Shown here: positions 24,055-35,437 of the stretch, piece after piece
Numbering within the stretch: the first letter of the stretch is position 1
Layout: the number at the start of each line of letters is the position of its first letter
Assembly: GCA_027922465.2 (NCBI GenBank)
Contig: BQMF02000816.1
Location: 29,971 to 93,970 of the forward strand
Length of the DNA: 64,000 nucleotides
Origin: Turritopsis dohrnii
Lineage: Eukaryota; Cnidaria; Hydrozoa; Anthoathecata; Oceaniidae
Direction of reading: 5' to 3'
Position numbers and translations under genes: made by a program
The notes under the pieces: model-generated
What the model saw: the letters and a program-made list of their open reading frames with translations, nothing else
Told to the model about the DNA's origin: nothing
Databases searched by the model: none

Positions 24055-24720
24055 TACTAGTAACCCGGGTAAAAATTTTTGATGAGTTTGAAATATCTAA
24101 AATTTGCCGAGCTTCCCGGACTGTAAAACTCAATCATCTCTACGAAAAACGGTATATACTAAAACCAAAAGTGCTTGGAAAAATCCCTGCATGTAGAGAG
24201 ATATTATCAAGCAAAGATTTTGATAGCCGCACCACTCAAAAATATTTTTTGTCACCCCATTGCCTGTATTGTCAACCCCAAGAACGTCAGTTATCCTCAT
24301 TGGTTCTCGAGATATTTCCCCCAAAATGTTGCGTCTTTAATTTTTAGTTTGTATGAATATTTATATATACAGGATAGACTTCTCAAAAAATATGTACAAT
24401 ATATGAAATATATACATAGTGTACTCACATGTGTACTCGGATTTTGATTGTTTAATAGATGAATAGCTTTAAAATTAGTTTATAATAGTTAAAGATATAA
24501 AAGTCAGGGCCACCGGAAGTGTGGGAAGAAACACTCAATACAAGAAATACAAAATTAAACTCTTAGATTGGGAATGCAATGCAATGATTCCCCCGTGATC
24601 ATGAAAAAAACTGACATAATGCCACATGCTACTATATGATAATTATAAAAAACGCTCGAGTCTCTACGTAGTTTTACACGCAACTAAGAAGACATTGGCT
24701 GTGAATTACAACTAAATATA
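24055..24720 (+). repeat. Interspersed repeat, copy 2
   Basis: It starts ACTAGTAACCCGGGTAAAAA, as at 20508. It shares GTTCTCGAGATATTTCCCC and ATGCAATGCAATGATTCCCC in the same order, with an extra AT-rich segment between about 24340 and 24570. The shadow frames at 24130-24447 are not genes. Confidence 0.75.
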
Positions 24721-25313
24721 TCACTCTAGAATGTAAGTGGTATGCACACGTCACTATTATTATAAAATGTGTGAATCAATTAGATATGAACCTATATGTG
24801 CCAAATATTCATTGTTATTATTTTTCTTTCAAATTTGCTTAAGCAAATTGTTTTTTTCCGATCTGTTATTTAATTTTAGTACAATGAATTGAATCCTATT
24901 CAGGCCTCAAAATTTCACGGTAACAATCGTTCTGTTACCGCATCATTACCGTGATAGCATCATCTAGGGAAACAAATTTCCGTTTCTGTAAAGTACCCGT
25001 TTCTGCTTTATAGAAGATAAAACGGTTGAATCACTGAGATGATAACGACATAAAACGAAATAAAATGAATGAAAACAACAACACCCTTTAACTTTAACCT
25101 ACTCATTTAACTTTCATTCGTCACTCAGGTGGCCCTTTTCGGTATACGGAAAAGATGGTTTCCCAGAACCGATGGCGATACTCAGTCATTAATGAACTAC
25201 ATCGGTAACGATCGTTTCCGTTACTGATATAATACGGAAACGAAGTATAGTTTACGTGAAAGTTTAAAATTTCGAGGCCTGCTCTTGGATTAATAACACC
25301 TTTTTGCATTTAG

Positions 25314-25475
25314 GGTTGCCTGTAAAAGCATTGACTTATGTAACTCCTCAACAAATTGATATGGAAAGTCTGTTTGATTATATTAGTGGTGATGAAGATT
25401 CTGATGCTGATGATGAAGAATGGACTGAGATGCCAACAAGCTCAAAGAAAAATAATGATAAAACTAAGAACAAAG
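25314..25475 (+). CDS. PRDM9: PRDM9-like gene, exon after KRAB with acidic linker
   Basis: Acceptor TTTGCATTTAG at 25313; probable donor at 25476 (GTTTGC, a weak consensus). The exon completes the Gly codon begun by the KRAB exon and reads LPVKALTYVTPQQIDMESLF, then an acidic run SGDEDSDADDEEWTEMP and a Lys-rich end. A short hydrophobic stretch leading into ...DSDEEW is how the corresponding exon of vertebrate PRDM9 is built. It leaves phase 1. The donor position could shift by a few codons. Confidence 0.75.
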
Positions 25476-26070
25476 GTTTGCATTTCTGTCTTTCTTTTAT
25501 TCTTTCTTTTCCCATGCATTCAAGTCCACCATTTCCCGAAAATAGAAAGATGTGAATATTTAAGAGAATTTTCAGATAAATTCTACAAAATATGTAAATC
25601 ATTTTTTCCTTTTACACTTCTCTCGCATGAAGTAGTTGATTATATAAAGTACTTTGTGCAACTTCAACTGTACTATTTGGCATCAAACTAAACCTTCTTG
25701 AAGTAAATCAAAATCAAAACAAATTTCAAAGTTTCCATAGGTGTAATAAATTCCAGCAACTATCTGAGAACTGTCATCTCTACATCAACAGATGAACCGT
25801 TTAGAGCTCAATATCTTCTTCATAAACTTAACCATTGTTGCATTATTTGTGTAATGTATTTCTCGAAAATGAAATCTTTCAATTTTGTTAAGTCTGAAAA
25901 TCACCTTAATCACCTTCTTAGTTTTCCATTCCCAATTAATGATTTTTAGTCACTTATATGAAGTTATAGTAACACAATTTTGACAAAAAGATCATCTTTT
26001 ATTTATTTCTGCAAGGGATCTCCCTTTCCCTTTGAACTTTTGAATTTTGTTCAAATCAAGATTCCTGCAG

Positions 26071-26213
26071 TAATGGATTCCTATAGTGGTGCCTTTATAC
26101 AAATTATTGATAGTGATTTTTCAGATATAAAGAAGAAAGTCAAAAATCCATCACAGTTTTTAGAGAAGCAAACTGCAGTTACAGAAAGGAGTAGCAGAAA
26201 AGACAGAACACCA
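26071..26213 (+). CDS. PRDM9: PRDM9-like gene, linker exon
   Basis: Acceptor TTCCTGCAG at 26070; donor GTTAGT at 26214. Entering in phase 1 from 25475 gives VMDSYSGAFIQIIDSDFSDI, then a Lys/Ser-rich tail ending in SSRKDRTP in phase 0. There is no known domain. The linker between KRAB and SSXRD is poorly conserved in the family. Support comes from the splice signals and phase agreement on both sides. Confidence 0.6.
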
Positions 26214-26660
26214 GTTAGTTGATTAACCATTATTTATAAGTGGCAATTGCATTCTACTCTAGTTGTTTAACTTTGGCCTTCTTAATCATTTCTCCTTAAT
26301 AGTTTTGCAATGACTGCCTTAGAACAGCTTTATGCAGCCATAAAAAGCTATCCTAGCTTTGTCTAATGCAGGGCTTCCACTTGGCATAAAATCATAAAAT
26401 TTCATAAAAAATGGAATAAATTGCCTGTTGTCATAAAAAAGCATAAAATTGGCCTAAAAGCATAAAAAATCATAAAAAAGTCATGTGACATCTCCCAGTA
26501 ATTTTTCCTGCTATGAATAAATAACATGTCCTTGAATAGGAGATGCCTTTCAGGAAGCAGATGCTTTCATCATTATGTGCAAATGTACCTTATTTGCAGT
26601 ATTAGTGTGCTATGCTTCTACCAGACTATGTAATGATGTTTTACTTTGATTTAGTATAGT

Positions 26661-27064
26661 ATACCTTAGACCGACTTTTTTTTGTGTTTTAGCGAATGAG
26701 CATATTCGCAAAAAATTTTTCCAGACCAAATTCATTGCTTTATTGTTTTATCCACGAGAGCAACTTGACATCTTTGATGTCTTGTATTGAAATCGGGAAT
26801 AATGGGAGTACTAAAAAAAACTGTGAGAGGATCCATAAACAAAATTGAAATAGGTCCATTTGTATACACAAGGATTTATAAGAATATAACTCTGAAGTTT
26901 TTTAGAAAATCATGTTTGTTTGTTGTTGTTTGTTGTTTTTTTTTTTTACCTTCTGGCAATTCTCTGTAATTTCCCATTCGTAACGGTCATTCACTAAAAT
27001 TAGATTGCGTGTCCATCCATTTTCGCAAAATCTTACTGACGCAAAAAAAAGTCGTCCTAAGGTA
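26661..27064. mobile_element. MITE nested in the hAT-like element
   Basis: The left end TACCTTAGACCGACTTTTTT and the right end read inverted, TACCTTAGGACGACTTTTTT, match except for a few bases and continue into a GTGTT/GCGTC region. Internal TTCGCAAAA motifs occur at both sides. The flanking duplication is unclear. Lone ends of the same TACCTTA/CGCAAAA family occur at 10459 and 30135. Confidence 0.7.
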
Positions 27065-27088
27065 ATTTAGTGTTCTGGGCTTCTGTTA

Positions 27089-27400
27089 GGGGGTGTTTAT
27101 ATGGAGGTGAGCTGCCCGGATAGGTGGGCTTACTTGTTAAGGCGAGATTATTTCATCTCTCTTTTATATGGAAGCGAGCTGGCTCACCTTTTTTATTTTT
27201 TTGCTTATCAAGTAGTATGGGCATGCTATGAAATTAGCCCGCTCAGCCGGGCTCGCCTGTTTGTGGATGTTTATATGGAAAATTTTCATCCCACTGAAGC
27301 GAGATCTCAGCAAATTGAACCGAAATCTCAGTTAGTGAGATCCTGGCTCAGCAAGCCAGCCCATTTAACTGGGCCAGCTCACCTCCATGTAAACACCCCC
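27089..27400. mobile_element. PIF/Harbinger-type MITE, 312 bp, TTA target duplication
   Basis: The left end GGGGGTGTTTATATGGAGGT and the right end ACCTCCATGTAAACACCCCC are inverted repeats (one mismatch in the first 20 bp) that continue as GAGCTGCCC/GGGCCAGCTC. TTA flanks both sides (27086-27088, 27401-27403). A G-rich end plus a TTA duplication is characteristic of PIF/Harbinger. The 111-codon frame across it is a shadow. Confidence 0.9.
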
Positions 27401-28419
27401 TTAATCTATACAATTATGACACTCTTGTTATGTTGAAAATAAAAAGAGTGAATTGTAGACTTGCATACCAGATTGATTATTTATATCTTGTATTCTGCGT
27501 CCTCTGTTTTTAATTTTTATGTTGTTTAGTTTAAGTTGGTAGTTCTATTGACATCTGAACACAATTTGTGCTTGCTGCAATTTGTGTTCTTATCTAATTT
27601 GTTGTTTCTATTTAACTATGAAAAGAGGACATGTTACTTCAATCAACACACTGGCTTAAAACGTTGCCTCATAGATGTTGAGTGATTGCTTCATTGTTTG
27701 TTGTATTTTTTTCTTGGCAAAGCTCGCAAAACCTTTGAAATGGTTTTTGGTCCTTCAGTTTAATGTTTAGTTCACCATACCAAGCGAACCACAAAGTTTG
27801 AAATGTTTAAACATACAGTGTTAGCTGTATATACTTATAGTTAATAACCAGTTATTTTTACTGTAGGAAGCAAAGCTATGTTTTCACAAATTGCCTTATT
27901 TTAGTTTTGTTGCTTATTTTAAATGAAGGAGTTTCTTCTGAAAACCTGCTCCTTTTATTCATTTTATATAAGAATTATGTAGTGCAATAGTCTTATATAT
28001 GTCACCTTATCACTATTTTATCACTGAATTGGAGTGTGATATAGTGTAACTTTTGTCCATATTCAAGCAATGCAAGTATAGATTACTAAGCTGATAAAAT
28101 GATAGGCTGCTCTAAGTGATCGCCCAATCAATAAAACAAGGTAGTGGAATATAGTACACATATACTGCATATTTCCATTGTTTTGATAGTGAACAAAAGT
28201 TGCCTTTCATAATAGCTTATTTCCTGCCCTCTATATTTGCTATAAACACTAAAAATGCCTCAGTAAAGAAAACATAACTTCTTCTCTGGCCTCCAAAAGT
28301 GGCATAAAAAGGACTTAAAATCTTGTCCTTCAGCATAAAAAAAGCATAAAATATTGCATTTTATGGCATAAAATCAAAAAAAAAGTTTGTAGCTTATCAG
28401 TGGGAGCCCTGCTAATGGA

Positions 28420-29800
28420 TACAGTAATATGGCAGGCGATTTTTTAGTGAAAAAAAGCGTCCGCGTACCGGACGCATCCCTTGAAAAACGCCTTTTCTTA
28501 AAATGGTATTTTTCAACTTTGCCGGAAACGTTGAAAAACGCGAGAATGTTAGGGGGGTCAGATGTAAAAACTGCCTTTTAAAGATCATCCTGTGCCCTTT
28601 TGAGTTTGATCAATGTCCTTTTAAAACTTTATGAACTGCCCTTACATAGCACATCCGTGTATGTTGTTTTTATTTATTTGAGAAATGTAACGTTGTTGAG
28701 ACTTGAGACGTGCGACTTATAATTTTTCTTTCCAATAGACTCACTCATTCTTTTTGTTGTACATTATGTGAGTAAAAAAAAATCTTTTTAAAGTCTGCAA
28801 ATAACAAATGATGTAATGGGGGGCTTCGGGTGATAGTGAATTAAGTACACAGGTAAACATAGGTGCCCTTTCGTCTCTTATCGGACGCTGCCTTTTAATT
28901 CTAAAATAGGGCCTGTATAGTAAAATCATGCACAAACAGTCTGTTAAAGGGCAAAACTATTCAGTAAGGCAGTCTCATGCTGTATACATTGTACGTTTAT
29001 TTACATTTCATCGCCAAATTCATTTTCCTACTTTGTGATTATTCTTCATCTTTTTTCTTGAAAATAATAATAAGTCCTTGATATATCATTCTTTTCTCTT
29101 AAACATCTTGTCTAGAAATATTCCAAACGTTTAATACCTGCTTTTAGTAAAAGCTCTTCTCCACATTGCTTTATAGCATTATTCCACAGACTACTGTAAT
29201 GTTTCTTTGTTGTAAAGTAGACTCTACTTATAGTTTTGTTTATCAGTTATTTAGTTGATTAGAAGAGTAACAACAGAAAGGTTACAATATTTTAATACGC
29301 AACCAATTATTGTTGAACATAAATGTTTGTTGTGAACACTTATGTGTTCGTCTAGAACATAAAGAATAAAATTATCACTGAATCACATGCTAATCTTTTG
29401 AGAATTAACGTTTTCCAGTGATAGCATTGACAGCATTGTTTTGTTTTTTACTTCACAAAGGTATGCCAGTGAATTGAAATCTTTAAAAACAATAAAAAGA
29501 TATGCATCTGTGACAAAGGAAGAAGAAAGACATCTCCAATCTACCAAATATAAACTGAACTTCAATATTGAGTTGTATTCTATGCACCCATCTGCAAATG
29601 AAAGATTTATGTTGACACCAATATGTTAAGGCTAATGTGACTAATCATAATATGATTTGTCAGACTCACCTTTAGTATTAAAAAAATCATAAATGGAGGT
29701 GAAAATACACTGATTAATCATAAAAATGTAAATGAACAGAAAGTTGACAACAAAAAATAAGAAAATAAAAGAATGGATTCTGGTGATGCAATGGCAATTA
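28420..29800. other. Intronic sequence, no supported exon
   Basis: A strong hairpin GCGTCCGCGTACCGGACGC lies near 28461. Repeated TGCCCTTTTA-like motifs occur at 28570-28640 and near 28870-28960 in inverted form, which may be another old MITE. The frame at 29441-29629 looks protein-like but has no consistent splice phase with the gene. Confidence 0.35.
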
Positions 29801-29811
29801 AAGCTGAACAT

Positions 29812-30139
29812 TCGCAAAAAAATAATCCACGCAAAATTTTATGATTTTATTTGCTCATTTTTTGGCCCTGTGTACCTTTCATAAATTAATTATATCCTTA
29901 TACTTATGAAGCACCCATTGGTTTTGGAATGTGGCAGGCATGAAAATGGTGATTTTCACTGCTATTTCTAAGCTACATTATAATATACACACATTGTACT
30001 TTGTTCACATTCAAAAAAATAAATCCAAACATTTTCCTTGAGAAGGTCTGACTCGCAAAAATTAATCCACGCAAAACGCTCTCAAACTGTGGCTTGCAAA
30101 AATTAGTCCACACAAAAATAAATCCCCTTAAGGTAGGTG
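29812..30139. repeat. Partial repeat, CGCAAAA/TACCTTAAGG family
   Basis: Repeated CGCAAAAATTAATCCACGCA motifs (29813, 30054, 30095 approx.) end at CCCCTTAAGGTA. Only one end is recognisable. Confidence 0.5.
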
Positions 30140-30714
30140 GAAACTTGGCTGCAACTTAGATTGAGTCGTGGATTTTATACACCACTTCTCAGTGCGTTCA
30201 GAAGAAAATGAAGTCTAACTTAGCTACGCCAAAAAAATTAAATTTATTTCTAAATGAATGTTGAAAGATAGCACTTTATAGGTTTCTTCTACTTGTGCAC
30301 TTACTGCAATCACAATGAAGAAATCTGATTGGTTAATCATTATGAATAGTTAAAACCTACTACGTTTTACTGGTTATTTCAATCAATTTTATAACCAGTA
30401 CATCATTAATTTCAATGCAGTCAAAGGACACCCTACAATACGCATTTGAAGCTAGAGATAGAAACCATTTCATGATTAAAAAGTTAGAAAGTAGAGAACA
30501 ATGAATTTAAAATAACTAATTTATCAGATGTTTTTGCGGAATTCAGAAGATTAACAGATTTATTAGTTGAAATTCAAAAATCCATGATCCACATGGAAAT
30601 GTTTAATATTTCATTTTGAATCATATTCAACTTTTTTTAGTTTATTACTTAAATTCTTTTTAAAGTTTACTTGTAACAAGAGATTATGGCCATTCATTGC
30701 GCAAAAACTTTCAA

Positions 30715-30930
30715 CAATGTTCAAATTCAATTTTTCAAAATGGTTGATCGTAGCGAAACAATCTTATACACTTTTTTTATCAGTTTTTCGAGCTCTACAA
30801 TATGGGTACACTTTCTATTTCCTATTCCCAAGTTGAGATGGGTAAGCACACTGGAAAGGTGAATTTGACACATCCTTTTCGAAGTTAAACTCTGTAAAAA
30901 AATTTTACCTGGGTGACTGATAATATTAGT
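30715..30930 (-). repeat. Interspersed repeat, inverted partial copy 3
   Basis: The minus strand reads from CCAGGTAAAATTTTTTTACA through TTCGAAAAGG to a GAGCTCGAAAAACTGATAAA block and TTTCGCTACGATCAACC. This is the first ~200 bp of the repeat at 20508. Confidence 0.7.
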
Positions 30931-31725
30931 CTCTTGTTTGTTTTCACTTTCATGATGTCATTGCATTGCTTCTTAAGATTTTTTGCCATTTCTATTATTG
31001 TATTTTGCTTATTTATGCACAGTAATCAATGTTATCAAGAAATTTAATTGCTGTAGAATAAGAACATAGTTTTTAGTATTTACCCCAAATCTAATTTTCT
31101 TCAACTGCTGAAATCATGAAATGTTTTTAAGATTACACAATTTTATATCCATCTGTTTTTAATTTTAATTTTGCGATTAGGTCCCAAAATTGCAAAATGA
31201 AATTCCGCAAAAATTTCTTTCCTAAAGGTAATTCAAATGTTTTTACATGAATATGATTACTCAAAGTTCTCTGAAGCCAACCTTCAAAATAATTGTCATT
31301 ATAACCATTCTACACTTCAGTTGATTTGATCATGGTTTTTATTTCTAATTATTTTTTTCACTTAAAACAGTTTGTTTCTATCTTGTTCTATGGTTTTTGT
31401 ATGGCTTTTGTATTCTCTTCTTATGATTCATGGGTTAGCAGATTAAATACCTTGTCTGATGATGATTCTTTCTCATCTTTATTTCCATTGTATTCATATG
31501 AATAGAGTGTAGAAAGGAGCTCTTTCATTTTGAAGTGAGTAATGACTTTTGAAATTTAAAGTTAATGGAATCTTAACCTCTGGCTAGGATAAGACAACTT
31601 TAGTCTGATGTTGTATTTTTGTAAACATGATAACCATTTTCACATTTTTTAAATTAATTGTAATGTTGAGGTTTGCCGTAAAATAATTTTTCTTTATCTT
31701 TATTTTCATTAATTTATTCTTTTAG

Positions 31726-31888
31726 TGCAGTGATGAAACTGAAAAGTCCCTAAAAAATGTGCTGATTAGAAAGCGACCTGATAACAATGACCATTGCAAG
31801 ACCAAAGTCCACGTGTCCCGTTACCCCAAGCGTAATGTAAGGAAAAATTATAAAGAAGATGATGTTCCTGATGATGATCATTATTTAT
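31726..31888 (+). CDS. PRDM9: PRDM9-like gene, SSXRD exon
   Basis: Acceptor TTCTTTTAG at 31725; donor GTATGT at 31889. Entered in phase 0 it reads CSDETEKSLKNVLIRKRPDN, then VSRYPKRNVRKNYKEDDVPD and DDDHYL. The basic R-Y-P-K-R-N-x-R-x-x-Y block followed by an acidic hinge and DD-x-Y-L is the SSXRD-to-knuckle junction of PRDM9. It leaves phase 1 and joins the next exon to give a Phe before the zinc knuckle. Splice signals and domain order agree. Confidence 0.85.
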
Positions 31889-32562
31889 GTATGTTTTCTA
31901 TTTTCTTGTCTTTGTTCTTGTATTAATACAGTAAATGTGCTACAAAGCATTCAGAGGTAAGAGAAAATACATGCTTAATGTTTTTTTTGTTGTTTTTTTT
32001 TTACAAATAGTTCACCCCCAATTTGTCAAGAATTTGTTAAGTGTGAATTGTAGGTAGCAGTAGTTCAAGATGTTTAATAAGTGATCTTTGCTTTTGTTGC
32101 TGCTGTTATAATATCAACCATCATGTTAGGGGAATCTAACAGTCACATCAAACAAGGCATTAACAGAATCGCTAGATTGGCAGGTTACTCAAACAATTTG
32201 CTTAACAATGACTCCATTTCTTTGTGGATTGAGTACAAGGAGAATTTTCTGTCAGCCCCAGAAGATTTCTATCAGTACAATCCTAACAGGAAAATTTAAA
32301 CCTTCACTCCCAAAAAGTGCATATGAGGATAACAACCATGAATTCAAATCAGTGTAGTGTAAAACTTTGGTCTTATGTTCCAGAAAATAATTAAAAAAAA
32401 TTGTCAAAAAATGAAAATTAGTTTGGGGGTTGTACATGGCCTTTATAATTATTGAAAATTTTTAATTCTCTTATCCGGAATATCTAATAAGAAACATACA
32501 AAATGTGTGGCTTTAAATTTTTCAAATTGAATGGTATCAATTAACTTAATGTGTTATTGTAG

Positions 32563-32840
32563 TTTGTGAAGATTGCGAAGATTTTTACTATGGGGACTGT
32601 CCGATTCATGGAGCATTGCACCCTTATGCTGATAAAACATGGAGCATGGAAGATCAGAAGAAATCACTTGCAACATTGCCTGATGGTTTAGATATTCGAG
32701 AAAGCTCAATTTCCAATGCGGGTCTTGGTGTGTTTGCCAAGCATATTTTTTCAACTGGTACAAGATTTGGACCATATCAAGGCAAAAAGATTCGTCCTGA
32801 CATACCACGTGATGATATTGATACCAGTTATATGTGGGAG
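32563..32840 (+). CDS. PRDM9: PRDM9-like gene, zinc knuckle and first part of PR/SET domain
   Basis: Acceptor TTATTGTAG at 32562; donor GTATGT at 32841. It begins with the zinc knuckle CEDCEDFYYGDCPIHG (C-x2-C...C-x2-H). The PR/SET start follows: SLATLPDGLDIRESSISNAG, LGVFAKHIFSTGTRFGPYQG, and ends DIDTSYMWE in phase 0. These are the substrate/SAM-fold beta strands specific to PR-type SET domains (histone H3K4/K36 methylation in PRDM9). The catalytic second half, with the conserved N-x-A-R segment and the Tyr, is missing from this window, as is any zinc-finger array. A LINE starts about 100 bp into the following intron. Recognition is strong. Confidence 0.92.
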
Positions 32841-32940
32841 GTATGTCTGTATGTTACTTATACATATTACTATTTCTCTTTTCCTTATGAAATTTTAAAT
32901 AAATGATTGATTATTATTGATTGATTGATTAAATGACTGA

Positions 32941-34291
32941 TTGTCTAAAAAGTCACATAGCTGCTCAATTTATAACAAAAGTTCATCAAACATCAAACAT
33001 CAAATAAATACATCAAATAAATACCAACTCGATTATGTCCAAATTCCTGGACTTCAATTACTTCACCAAAATCGAAAAAATAAAAAAGGAGGTGGTGTAG
33101 CTGCCTATATACGTGACGATATAGACGTAACACCTAGAGATCACTTATCTAATAAAGACACTGATATTGAAACATTATGGTTCGAACTTAAGGGAAAAAT
33201 AGAAACAGCGATATTCTTTTTGGTGTTTTTTATCAGCCAAGTTTTGATGCATCATCAGTCAAATCTTGGTTGGACAAGTTTGATCAAATCTTAAATGTTG
33301 CTCTTTCCAATTGGAGGGGAATCACGATTATAGCCGGTGACATGAATATAAACTTCTTAGAACAATCGCCTGTTGTTACTCAGTATAAAGATATTCTACA
33401 GTCATATAATTTAACCCAAAATGTCAACCAACCAACACGCAAAGGTATTTTATTTATTTATTTATTTACGAATGTTTACCCAGGATAGCCTCTTCAGTTC
33501 CGTAAGGTACTGTTATCAATGAGGGTCCTGCGAAGGAGGTCCTAGAGCATTTAAAGCCCCCATTTGGGCTACGGAAGCTGTAATGACAGAAACCGCTCAA
33601 CTAGACAACCACCCTAGACATCATTCCTACTCTCTTGCTGAATCAGCAAATTAAATCAGCAATTGATCATATTATAACGACAAATGAATTTAAAGTAAAA
33701 GAAAATGGGCTGATCGCATGTGATGAAATCAGTGATCATGACTCACCTTATGTTTTCCTTAACGTAAGAATTAGCAGATACCAGGCTAGATTCAAGTATA
33801 TGCGAGACTTCACAAAGTTTGACAAAGAATCCTTTACTAATGACTTCAGTGCGTTGCCATTCAGCATCGTTTGTAGCATGGAAACCGTTGATGACAAAGT
33901 ACATCTTTTCAACAAATTAATTACTGACTGCTTACAACAACATGCTCCTTTATCAAAGAAAAAAGTTACTCGCCCTCCAGCACCGTGGCTTAAAGATCTC
34001 GAAATTTGTGAATTATAACTAAGTAGAGACAAGTTACGCAACCAAACAGAGGATGACTGGACTAAATTTCGAGAAGTTAGAAATAAATTAAAAAAGAAAA
34101 TTCGAACAACAAAAGTAACTTATAAAAATTTTATAAAATAAAAATTCGTTAAATTCGAATAGACCTAAAGAGGTTTGGAAAATCATTCATAGAATTTTGG
34201 ATCCAAATTTGAAAAATATTGTTGCTAATCCAAATTCACTAAACAATCATTTCATCGGCACTGCACAACGCATTACTGGTGCTAAGCCTGT
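32941..34291 (+). pseudogene. CR1-like LINE, endonuclease part
   Basis: Two frames cover an APE-type endonuclease. The first has GGGVAAYIRDDIDV and TLWFEL; after a frameshift comes IIAGDMNINFLE with the metal-binding Asp, then NLTQNVNQPTRKG. An inserted segment (33446-33652) interrupts it, and the frame resumes at AIDHIITTNEFKVKENG, ISDHDSPYVF (the terminal SDH) and APWLKDLEICEL. The linker to RT follows with stops. The element is broken again at 34291 by a DNA transposon and continues at 37428. Confidence 0.88.
33446..33652. mobile_element. Small insertion in the LINE endonuclease
   Basis: A TTTA/TTTATT microsatellite is followed by a short unique block (GTTTACCCAGGATAGCCTCT ... CCATTTGGGCTACGGAAGC). 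It splits the endonuclease between NQPTRKG and AIDHIITT. The (TTTA)n at one end suggests a short retroposed (SINE-like) fragment in reverse orientation. The boundaries are approximate. Confidence 0.5.
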
Positions 34292-35362
34292 TAGGCCGGC
34301 GTCTGTGCCACAAAAACTTGTCATGCCCGCTGTACAACTTGCAGACTACAGTTTCTATGCAGAAATCGTCGAGTTCAATATTACTGATAACAGAACCAAA
34401 AAGTTCCCACTCATAACTGGTTCCTTTGTTTGTAAACTGGGTCTAAAGTTCCAGTTTATCGGGTCTATCGTTTTGTTTCGTATGTGAACGATTCTAAGTG
34501 TTATGTTCTAGTGCATATTTTACAGACTTATGTTTCGGTGGAGCTTGCTATTAGAATGTGCTTATATTTCAGGTCTGTAAAATAATATCGGTAAAAAAAC
34601 TAAAGATGCTAATTTTAGTTATGATAAATAATTGAATTGCTCACCACGTTGTTAGGATAGCTTTAAGGTGAAATGCTTTCTTCATTTTCCTGGGAACAAT
34701 AATGAAACAGTTAACAAAATATTGCAGAAGACCTTTGATACTTTTTAAAATTCACATGAACATCCTCTCTGGAGGATGGCTGCTGTTTCAATATTGTTTA
34801 AATATTACTATCGAAAAATATGAAAGCCTAAACTGTGGCACTGCTTAACGAGGCTTTAGGCACACAAAAACCATTGTAATTGAACCAAACCAAAAAAAGG
34901 AAAAACAATCCTCAGTAGAGCCAGTATTAATAAGCTGCTGTCCTATTATATAACAATATAACTAGAAAATTGGTAAATAAGTAATTAAACGACGTTGTAA
35001 CTTCATTAAAGGCTAAGACTAAATTTTACTGAATGTAAATGTGTTTTTTGAATCGAAATCCTATATATAAAATATTATAATTAGCCTTATTAGTCTCTAT
35101 TAGATGCTGCTTTATAATCTACTTATCTCTATCCTATGTTTAAGGTAGCATTGTTTACCTTTTTAGTCAATACCCAGAATAGTCAGTCAGATTTCAGTTT
35201 ACACTATCAGAAAATTCACAGATAGTGTCTAAAATGGAAAGAGCAAGGAGGGGTTGCAAGTAGTAAGAAGTTATCAAGGACAGTAGTCGAACCTAGCTGT
35301 TCTAAGCTAAAGATTTACCCAAATTTCCTGGTGCATTAAGATCACATAGAATAAAACTAGAT

Positions 35363-35437
35363 CTGGCATTTTGGAAGAGGTTTGCATCATTTGCGAGATC
35401 TGGCATTTTGGAAGAGGTTTGCATCATTTGCGAAAAG
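35363..35437 (+). repeat. 37-bp tandem duplication
   Basis: Two back-to-back identical copies of a unit beginning AGATCTGGCATTTTGGAAGA lie inside the 3.1-kb element. Identity means a recent event. Confidence 0.9.

Larger units (their letters stand above)
26369..28411. mobile_element. hAT-like element, 2043 bp, in a PRDM9-like intron
   Basis: The ends CAGGGCTTCCACT (left) and AGTGGGAGCCCTG (right) form terminal inverted repeats. CTAATG flanks both sides (26363-26368, 28412-28417). Many CATAAAA copies crowd both ends (26385-26480 and 28320-28380), as in hAT subterminal repeats. No transposase remains. Two other DNA elements are nested inside it (26661-27064 and 27089-27400). Confidence 0.82.

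Noticed and set aside
5748..24525. CAGGGCCGTCGGAAGTG (5753) and CAGGGCCACCGGAAGTG (24505) as ends of a hAT-like family
   Set aside because: The two sequences match well, but I could not find opposite ends or target duplications, so no element can be delimited.
27101..27436. 111-codon plus frame
   Set aside because: It runs across the Harbinger-type MITE (27089-27400) and is explained by its G/C-rich inverted repeats.
29441..29629. Protein-like frame in a PRDM9-like intron (RYASELKSLKTIKRYASVTK)
   Set aside because: Its best acceptor gives a phase incompatible with the flanking exons, which already join correctly in phase 0 without it.
32081..32299. 72-codon plus frame between the SSXRD and PR exons
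   Set aside because: No splice sites in phase with the neighbours and no family resemblance; the flanking exons join directly.
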